The translations under genes and the position numbers were made by a program. This document shows, piece by piece, positions 55,236 through 64,000 of a DNA stretch of 64,000 bases (positions are counted from its first letter, which is position 1; each line of letters begins with the position of its first letter). Below the pieces are notes generated by a model. It made no database searches. It was not told the origin of the DNA and saw only the letters and a list, made by a program, of their open reading frames with translations. The stretch comes from Nilaparvata lugens. Lineage: Eukaryota > Arthropoda > Insecta > Hemiptera > Delphacidae. The stretch spans positions 50,471,994 through 50,535,993 of the forward strand of contig NC_052505.1 in NCBI RefSeq assembly GCF_014356525.2. Direction: 5' to 3'.

Positions 55236-58200
55236 CGTCCTGGGTCCTGATTGTTTGGTTAACCACTTGATGTCATACAGGAAACTCACTCAAGTTAGAT
55301 ACGCTACGTAAGGCTCTTCATTTGGTGTTGCACTGATTTGTGTTTTACTTTCAAACTGATGTGTCAGCAATCAAGGTCAACACATTATGGCCTACAACGC
55401 TTCAAATGAATCTTACAATGTGATTAGAATATGACGAGAAACTCGGTACCGTACGAGCCCAACTATGATTTCCCTTTTGAATTTTCTGTTAATCTATTTT
55501 ATAGACTTCGCCTTCAAAGATACGATTCTTTATCATACCGAAATATTATTCAAGGTGCTAGGAACTTTGAGACCAACACTTTTTGGGACTAAAGGGTTCC
55601 GACATAATAGAGGATGGCTCTTCGCAGGTAGAATCAGAGGTGTCTCCAACAGGTGGTTGGACATTGCTCTTCAACACAAAGGCGTAGAATCAGCAAGTAA
55701 ATTTCAGGCTTATTCACCTACATAGTAATGTTTATTCAATAAACTTTATATATTTATTTATTCAGATTTTAATGTTGAAGAGACTTGTTAATCTACTTAG
55801 TACTCAGAACTGTTTTTGAAAATTAATCTATGAGAGATTTTCATTCAGTGTCGGAAACGTGTAAACTTGACGAAAGAACCGACTATAGATTGATAAATTG
55901 CATTACGTAAATTTCACTATTCTCCTATAATTGCATAAACTTTTCTTGCTGAATTTTCAAGAAGTGTGATATAAATCATTTGGATTGGAAAATCGTGCAT
56001 TCCTATCAACATCACCTGCAGAATATGAATGAATAGAACAGAATTAGTTCAAATTACATTATCTATTATCAAGCTACAGTATCTATGGTATTGCCTAGCA
56101 CACCATATTATTAATCAAGCTGGAACAAACATAATTTGCGCATATGAAGAAATGACAGTATCTACTCTCCTTACTCTTGATCTAGAATTCTATTCTTAAA
56201 AGAAGTCAGCATATTAACTCGTTAATTAGTTTCTTTTTTCACTCAGAAGGGTTAGGCGTTAGCACCCAATGGAATTTGTGAGAAGTTTGTACCTGCAATC
56301 TGTGATTGTCGTTTCAGTACAGTGGATGATGCATTTTGCAAATATACAAAATTATTGTGAACTACGGGGAAGCCAATAGGAATTTGCTCCTTCTAAAGAC
56401 GAATTTCTGTCGGTTCAAGCTTTTGAATTATATACCGTTGTTGCATTTCGAATACACATTCCAACTCCTGGCTATTAACTGTTATGAACGAAAAAGTTCC
56501 GCTTCAGCGTAAAGTTGTACGTTATAGCCTATTTAAAATAATTTCGACATTAAATTTTATTCCACAGAAAATATCATGCCACAACAAAATTATTGAAATA
56601 TTATAAGAAGAAAACAGTGATGTACAAGATTAATCCTGAATACAGAATCCCGAGCATGTATTATTACTAAAGATTGTGAATTATTTCACGATCCTAAGGA
56701 CCTAGGACCTGCTTTCAAGATAACCCTGTAAGCAAGGCACTAAGTGAGATTTCGAAGTTGTTTCTACATAGAACTTAATTCAATATACTCTATTTTGGAT
56801 ATTCTATGGCAGCATACTGGAAAATAGTATTGCTGCGTGAGCTTCATTATTAACGACTATTATTATTATTCTGGAAAACAATTTATTCCATTCAGTATTA
56901 TGTATAAAATTTATTGTCCATGGTATTATCCTGCAGTAAATAATAATTATATGTAATACTGGTAACTTAGGAAAGTTACTCGGTAAACTCGGAAGCAAAA
57001 AAAAGTGATATACAAGAATAAGCTAACTATTGAATGAATGAAGTAAATAATATAAAATAGGCATAGGTATGTCAATAAATTTCAAGCATATGTAATATTA
57101 ATAATACAATAGAATATTTGGGAAAACATTTAATGTGATGTCCTGATGATAAAGCATGAAACGGTGATGTCCTGCTTTTGTAGGTGTGACATAGTTTGTT
57201 GTCCCCATTAAAATTGTTATTCTTACCCCATCATTTGATGATAAGCCAGTAATCGGCTCATTTGATTTCTACTAATGATCAGTCTTTGCGAGCAGTAGTT
57301 GAATAATGAACTCCATTCACTGTGTGTCTCCTCCTGGGATTCAATATTATTTCCGTTTCATGATTCCAAACTGTATAATAATGCCGATGAGCAATAACAT
57401 CTCAGTTCATTCTCAAAAATATATGGAATAGTTGAAAGACTAATGGTAACGAACTAACGAATACTGTAGGCCTACTATGCTACTGATATTATTTTAATGA
57501 TTTGTTACTTCAGGAGAGGTAGAGGTATTATTTCATGAAAAATATTGTTTCTGACTTTCAAATAAATAATATTGAGTGTTATAATTACAACAATAGTATT
57601 ACAACGAAATTATATTTTAATTATTCAGCATTAGAATATTATGTCAGCTATGCTTAGATCCAGGTTATAAAACTCATTAATTCCATAGAAGAAAGCTCAT
57701 CATTGTTGATCTCTGAAGATTACAACTTACTAATAAGTGGCAAAATATCACGTGGTACCTCTCATTCAAATTCAATCTATTGTTTTAAATGGGGAGCGTT
57801 GGTGCTATTTTATAACTTATGCTGACAGTTTAAAGTGAATCTCACTATAGGCACTAGGCTATAGGCTACGTTTGTTTCAAATACGCTGATATAAGCTATA
57901 GCATTCATTTTTTGTTTTTATAATGCTGTACGGTTTTCATAATATTTTGTAGAGGGAAATTTATAATTTACTACTTTTGAAAATGAACCTTTCAACATGA
58001 ATCTTTTTTGAGAGACATAAGCAACACTCAGTCAACAACAAAAATAATTAGCAGTGGACTACCATAAGAATGAAAATCTATTTCATTGATATTTGTCGAG
58101 TATATTGCAACTGTAAACAGTATCTATTGAAGTATTATTCTGCTATTCAAAATAGAAGGAAGTAGCCAAATCTATAAGAAATGACAATACAGTCACAATA

Positions 58201-59261
58201 CGTCATTGTCAACACTGTAATAATATTTGCTATGAAAGTTATCAATGCATGAATACAGAATCTGATCAATAATTTTATATAGGAAGTTATGTTGAAATTG
58301 TGTTTACGAGAAGTTTTATAACTTCTGAAGCTTTTGAAAGAATTCTAACACACTACACCGGCATTCTGTGTAGAATTTGGCAAAGAAACAACTGCATCAC
58401 ACAGCTCCTATTAATTGAATTCAAATAGAATCAGCTGAATAAGCGATCTACCTGGTGAAGAGTTCGTTTATTGTATAGAATAATAATCAATGATGATGAG
58501 GATGTAAATGTTTAGTAGGAATTGATTAACTTACTGTAAAGTAGGAAGCAGAAGTTTTCCCAGCTCTGGCGATCACCGGAATGGACTGAGTGCTCTATTT
58601 CGGGCACTTCTCTTATTTCTAACCTTATGATTTTTTTCTTTCTTCTTGGCACACTCCAGCTAAAATGATAATACAGTATACACAGCGCAGTCGGAATGTG
58701 AATGCACATTTATTAAAGTCATTTGCGATTAATGAACAATTTGTTGCAAAATAATATTGTATCCCAATAATACGATATTCAATATTTGCACATATAAGCA
58801 GTTCCAATATTATCATTTTAATTATAATTGATTTTGTACAAACAGTTGAATGAAGTTGAAAATTTATTAGAATCTTACAAATTCGCTATAAGCACGTAGG
58901 TGGATAAAGGCCACAATTTAACACGGGGAGGATAGGGATGTTGCATTGAAACGCAAAATAGCTATTGGTATATTGTCATCGAGAAAATAACAGTGATATT
59001 AGTATGACCTTTTCTCTATCCATTCCTTATTCCCAAAATCAATTTGTTTGATAAAGAAAATATATTGTTATGTAACTTTTAACTAAACTCAGAAATTGTA
59101 TGAATACCCTTCATATAGATTGACATCAGATTGTCAACATTCCTCATGAATTACACCAATTCTTCTAATTCAACTTATGCTGATAGATTAGAGTAGTGAG
59201 TCTAAGTATAATTTGTTCACAAAAAAGCAGATGACAATGTGTCAATTTTCATAATTGTACT
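55236..59261. other. Upstream region, no exon supported
   Basis: Four kb of AT-rich DNA. An 86-codon plus frame at 55465-55725 and a 65-codon minus frame at 58512-58709 show no domain. I looked for the Zasp PDZ (GF/GL loop) on the minus strand and did not find it. Confidence 0.4.
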
Positions 59262-61972
59262 ATCGGGGCACCCGTGCTTCGCTACGGGAATTGAAAAATA
59301 AGATTATTTTTGTGAACCATTTATAATATAAATTCTACCAAAATTGTTATAATCGTTTTTGAGATTAGGCACAACTTGACATGAAATTTATTGTGTCAAA
59401 TCATTCGATTAATCATTGATGTGTTGGAAGTGCTCTGTAGAATAGTAGTTCAATTGCAGCGAATTTTGTAGAATATTGGGCGGGGTTCAAGAGTCAACCT
59501 CGACTTTATTCATTGGCAATTAATATTTCCCGTTGACAGTTATCAAATTAGCAATGATCATGTTATTTTTGTTTTTGCTTGATGCAATTGAAGATTAAAT
59601 TCCAAATTAAGTTGATTCGGAATTTGATAACTCTGGTATCCATGGATCTCTTGCTTATTCTGGAATTTTTGGCATAGCCTGTCGCTTACTTTTCGTTTCA
59701 CTTATCCAAAAGTGTAAAAGCTGACAATCCACTGATTCTTTCTTCCATGGAAGACCATTCTTACATAAGAGTCCATTCATAATAGCTAGTATAACATTTA
59801 TTGTGGCTGATTTCACATGTCCTAAACTTTACTATCATAAATATTGAAGTGAGATCATTTGAATGTGAATTTGCATAAATCTGAATAGAGTTCATTCACT
59901 TTGATTATTGACTACCATTATATGATTTCTTTCTGATCTTAGCTTGAAACCAAAAGCTTAGGGATGAAAATTTGGATGTAAACTAACATTTAACTTAATT
60001 TTATTGCTATCCAAATTGACAACTTTAGTATTTACTTGTGATCTATCAATATCAATAGGTTTGTCTTGTGTCATGTAATGACATCATGAAGGGAAATAGG
60101 AGCAGCTGATGGAATATTATGTTTTTTTTTCGATTTAGTTTTCAGATGATTTTGAAACATGAAAATATCCAGTAGCACAAAACCATGTTCAATTTCAATC
60201 AGGAATAAATTTCATGAGAATTGATCAGAGCAGGGCTTTTTTCATAGATGGCTTCTCTCATTGGTTCTCGTGGTATTTAGTCCAGAATAGGAATTAACAG
60301 TGCAACTGGCTCTCTCAAGGCCATGGCTGCGTACAAACATAGACAGAGGAACCAATACAACAGAAGCTGAAGAAATTAGTCGCATTTCTATCACCTCACA
60401 ATAAACATTACATTCAACTACCATATGTTTGGAGAGATCGATTTTTAATTCCTTTTGCTATAATCCGGTCACTTTCTGAATCCATTTTTCCAGATGTTTC
60501 ATGAACACCGTAATGTTTTAAATCAATTAGGTCGCCAAATTTGTTGTCTCAACGACAGCTATTGTAATATTTTTCATTTGCTCACACTCTCTTACGCTTT
60601 CAACAGACTATGTAAAACTTTTTTCTGATCAGCTGCTACTTGAGGGACCAATAATCCTTTCTCAAGGAACTTCAGCGAGTTCTCCCAGAGTCGAGACCTG
60701 TTCCAAAATAATGTTTTTTTTCGCAAACCCACTATATTCCTGATTAAATCAAAATCGTTAGAGCCGTTTTCGAGATCCGTCTGACATACATACATATCCA
60801 CAAATACACATATTCAAACAGAGAGTGCTTACTAAGTTCAATTGACTTCAATGATTATGATTTCATTCAATGAGAGCTTATTTCACATAATAATAACAGC
60901 TGGCATCAGAAGAAAAATGTCTAACAAGTTTGAAATTGAAACAGTAGCAATCATCAACATTATTATCTTCATCTGATCTGAAGTAACCAAATTATAGTGA
61001 GATTCACATCAATGTGTCAGCATTGTTTGAATGGGGAGCATTGATGCTATTAATGAGAAATACTGACAGTCAACGAACTGTTATGCATATTCTCCAATAT
61101 TTATAACGAAAGCTACCTTCTATTTTCTTTGGTAAAACAATCAATGTTTGAGAATAATATTGATGCATGGGAAAAGCGCCTTACTTCTATGGAAGATATT
61201 AATTTCTACATTAGGAAAATGAACAACAGCAATTTGGCCGTTTTAATAAATAACCCCTTTCTTTCGCCCAAGTTAAATTTTGGCCGAATTTCCTCATTCT
61301 TTGCAAACAGATTCCACAACGGACACTTCTGAAGTTTTAAAAATACCCTTCATATATCATACTGAATCATTAAAATTTCATCGAAATTGTTCAAGCAGTT
61401 ATCGCGATCGGATATACAAACAAAATTGAATTAGTCTTGATAGAATAGGATCGATCGATAGAAGCAACTCCCGTCATAAAAGTTTTTATATTTTATGAAA
61501 AATAAAAACTATCTATACTCCCAGGAATAGCTCCGATTGAAGCAGCAGTGCCCGATCAATTTGTTCCCGATAAATGCATTTTGATTAGTTCTTCAACTTG
61601 GTGCCAACCTAATGAAGTCATCTCAACTTAATGCCTTCACCTGTCAAAATTATTAATTTAGTTGCCAGTTAACAACTGTTTCGAAGAGGAGGTACTCTCT
61701 CTAAATTATAGATCTATAATAACATATGATATGGACATTTCTATTATAATTAAGAGATTGGGAGAAGAAGAATATACTGTACATACTAAAAGACGAACTT
61801 TAAACCCTTAAAAACCACCCTTGGAGTTGAAATATCGCCAAAAGATTTCTTAGTGAGAGCACCTAGGACGTTTAAGGAAGCTATATTCCAAGTTTTGTTG
61901 CAATCCATCCAGTAGTTTTCTAGAAATCGTGATCAGTGAGTCAGTGAGATAAGAATTTTATAAGTATAGAGA
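59262..61972 (-). mobile_element. Probable decayed Helitron, minus orientation
   Basis: On the minus strand the 5' side starts TCTATACTTATAAAATTC at 61972 and continues TCACTGACTCACTGATCACG, a phrase typical of insect Helitron 5' ends. The 3' side has the hairpin CCCGTAGCGAAGCACGGG (59271-59288) and ends near GATAG at 59262, a degenerate CTRR. Internal CGTTTTCGAGATCCGTCTGA and ACATACATACAT near 60765 are also Helitron-like. It could be two overlapping copies. Confidence 0.4.
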
Positions 61973-62403
61973 AGAAGATTGGAATTTCTATTATTCATGA
62001 TATTTCGACTCTCTAATCTCAGCTGTCATATTATGCGAATAATGTGAATTTAGATCGATATAATTATTATGGAATCCAATATTATTGTCAAATAGATTGA
62101 ATAACTTGAAATTGCAGTTATAAAGATTCTTATTGAGATATGTTTACTTCAATTAGAGATTCTAAAGTTGACTCTTCAACCACTGAGAACAAGATAAATC
62201 AGCAATAAACCCAATTTAAAATAAGCTTTTATTCCACCTATTTATATACTAGCAGCATCAACCTTTCTTTTATTGTTGACAAAACTCACTTTGATGCGGT
62301 CGAACTTGTTTCTTTGCCTGTATAATAAATTTTTATACCCACATATTGAACTCACGATTCAGATGGTAATGGGATTTAACATATTAATCTATACTATAAT
62401 AAT
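61973..62403. other. No feature seen
   Basis: AT-rich sequence between the Helitron-like end and the inverted dispersed repeat. Confidence 0.35.
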
Positions 62404-62562
62404 AGTCCAGGCAATGAATGCTCAAAAAAGGGTATAGAGGGAAATGTTTGGAAGACAATTTTTGATCCCGCAGTTCTGTTAAGGGTAGTAAGGAGGTATA
62501 CATATCAAAAGTCCCCACCCCTACCCCCTGTTCTAAGCGGGTGGGGGTGGTTTAAAGGTACT
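62404..62562. repeat. Inverted copy of the 116-282 repeat
   Basis: The reverse complement shares GCATTCATTGCCTGGACTAT, GGGGTAGGGGTG and ACTTTTGATATGT with the window start. Similarity is roughly 80 percent by eye. The family is unidentified. Confidence 0.7.
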
Positions 62563-62699
62563 ATATACTATATACTTTGAGACATCAAAGGAAAATGCAA
62601 GGTGCTGCATTGTGATAAAGTCACGTTCGGCAGACGCCAGTATGTTTTTTCGATGAAAATAGAAAAAGATGTATCAGAAGCTCTGGCATCCAATTATTT

Positions 62700-63055
62700 A
62701 ATATTTTACCTGATTTCATGAAGAGTATGATTGAACGCAACTTTAGATCTCAATTAAAGAAGATTTCTCTAAGAGTGCTCTTTACTCAAAGGAAGAGTAC
62801 ATTCAACATTACTCCATATGAATGGTATTATGCTTTCTTTAGATCTCAATTAAAGAAGATTTCTCTAAGAGTGCTCTTTACTCAAAGGAAGAGTACATTC
62901 AACATTACTCCATATGAATGGTATTATGCTTTCTTTCCCTGTGTCTTGTGTATTTGTTACTGTGGGCTGTGTCTTTTTTGTTCGACCATTTAGATTTTTT
63001 GACAAGTTCCAAATCCCCCTGATTTAGGTGGGCAGTCAATGCTATTTAATCTATC
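62700..63055 (+). mobile_element. Non-LTR retroelement 3' end with 96-bp tandem duplication and (ATCT)n tail
   Basis: A 91-codon frame (62718-62993) contains a 32-residue unit, FRSQLKKISLRVLFTQRKST then FNITPYEWYYAF, twice in a row because of a 96-bp duplication (62741-62836, 62837-62932), identical by eye. A 3'UTR follows and ends TTTAATCTATCTATCTATG, a short tandem tail. No RT motif remains, so the protein identity is a guess. Confidence 0.5.
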
Positions 63056-64000
63056 TATCTATGCATGTAACTGGTTCATAAATATGAAACATGAAACACC
63101 ATTATGTAATGCACTTACCAAATGCAGTCCCAAAATAAGCACTACCAAATGCACTCCCAACTGGACAGTTGGGTTAAGCAAGCTTGAAGCTAGTTGAAGA
63201 CACTCCCCTACACTTATGGAGGCTTATAACATTAATCCATTGTACCTTGTTGTTCAATATTGTTTTTCTCTCAGTAATTAAACAAAATAAAATAATTTTT
63301 CTCTCCACAGATGCAAATACAAGAAAAAAGTGGAACAAAACGATGTATGAACTTGAATACAAAAAGAAATCGTTTATACTATATTTATATACCAACACTT
63401 TAATAGTGTACTTCTACAGAAATACTATCTTAAACCAGAACCACATCTGCAAAGAAAATTAGTTGTAAATAGGCTACGATAGGATATGGTTGACGGGATC
63501 AATTCTACTTACTTATTATAATATTTACTATTCACTCTATAGTATTTACTGATTTTCCAAATTTGAATTGAATAAAAAGCTTTTCAAAAAACAGAATATA
63601 GGTTTCAAAGTTTCGATCAGTGATTTACTTGTCAAGTGTTCAAATTGACTATATAGATTGTTTTTCATAGAGGGATAAACTGAGATATAATAAATACACG
63701 TTTTATAAAAATTGTTCTGTATTGAAAATTTGCCTGAAAACAAAAATTATCGAAATAATCTATCACTTTTAAACAAAGTAGGCTATATATACATATATAA
63801 AAGATACCATGTTACATCATTATCGTATCAACGGTAAAATAATTATATTAATTGACAAAATTAAATATCATTTGCAAATTATGTAGTATTGAAAAGCAGT
63901 AGTAATCTACTTAATTGCTTCTTAAATTTCATATTTCTTTGATAAATGATTCTTCTTAACTAAGTAGGAAACATACAGTCATCTATTATAAAGATATTTT
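63056..64000. other. No feature seen
   Basis: AT-rich sequence to the window end. CACTACCAAATGCA-type words near 63115-63155 repeat once (ACCAAATGCA...TCCCAA). No gene supported. Confidence 0.35.

Noticed and set aside
55465..55725. 86-codon plus-strand frame
   Set aside because: No recognised domain, no splice signals, amino-acid composition looks like chance translation.
58512..58709. Possible Zasp upstream exon (VPEIEHSVHSGDRQSWENFC, donor GTAAGT)
   Set aside because: No convincing acceptor, no PDZ signature and no phase check possible.
1..64000. CRISPR arrays, bacterial operons, rRNA genes
   Set aside because: No spaced identical repeats, Shine-Dalgarno spaced gene chains or rRNA signatures were seen; the window is eukaryotic.

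Overview
This is a eukaryotic window, most likely from a hemipteran insect genome. It is AT-rich, its coding is split into short exons with GT/AG borders, and it is crowded with insect-type transposons (Jockey and CR1-like non-LTR elements, RTE, hAT, Tc1/mariner-like, Helitron-like, tRNA-derived SINEs, MITEs). The short word TAGGCCTAC recurs, which I associate with planthopper genomes; that placement is inference. There are no bacterial operons, rRNA genes or CRISPR arrays.

The main host gene runs on the minus strand from about 39.1 kb down to 5.7 kb. It is the 3' part of a Zasp (ALP/Enigma family, Z-disc) gene, probably Zasp66. Six exons (38942-39090, 28907-29001, 25823-25990, 14196-14281, 11671-11929, 5708-5844) join in perfect reading phase into 297 codons plus a stop. 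They hold the Zasp motif (ZM), a glutamate-rich segment, three WPP motifs on successive exons, a proline/glutamine-rich stretch and a C-terminus without LIM domains. The PDZ exons lie upstream and were not found here. A candidate internal promoter and alternative first exon at 32.4-32.6 kb joins in the same phase and would make a 254-residue form without PDZ and ZM. A plus-strand exon at 29644-29780 has good splice borders and belongs to an unrecognised gene; possible partner exons at 24.8 and 31.6 kb would interleave it with Zasp on the opposite strand.

The introns hold degenerate mobile elements: Helitron-like copies (8.2, 10.0, 11.1, 38.2 kb), a two-copy MITE family (12.4 and 33.4 kb), a long inverted repeat (16.0-17.3 kb), a hAT remnant (17.9-18.6 kb), a 5'-truncated non-LTR element (21.0-24.0 kb), a Tc1/mariner-like remnant (30.3-30.8 kb) and two SINEs (30.9 and 37.6 kb).

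From 39.2 to 55.2 kb the sequence is almost entirely nested transposons. A near full-length Jockey element (40031-44081) sits inside the RT gene of an older non-LTR element with a perfect 12-bp target duplication. An RTE fragment follows at 46.1-47.0 kb. A 7-kb hAT element (48217-55227) has a perfect 8-bp target duplication and carries an older repeat, a CR1-like element with an SGNH-esterase ORF1, a Harbinger-like MITE and a transposase remnant.

From 55.2 kb to the end I see no supported host exon, only a probable Helitron (59.3-62.0 kb), an inverted copy of a repeat from the window start, and a non-LTR 3' end with a 96-bp duplication.
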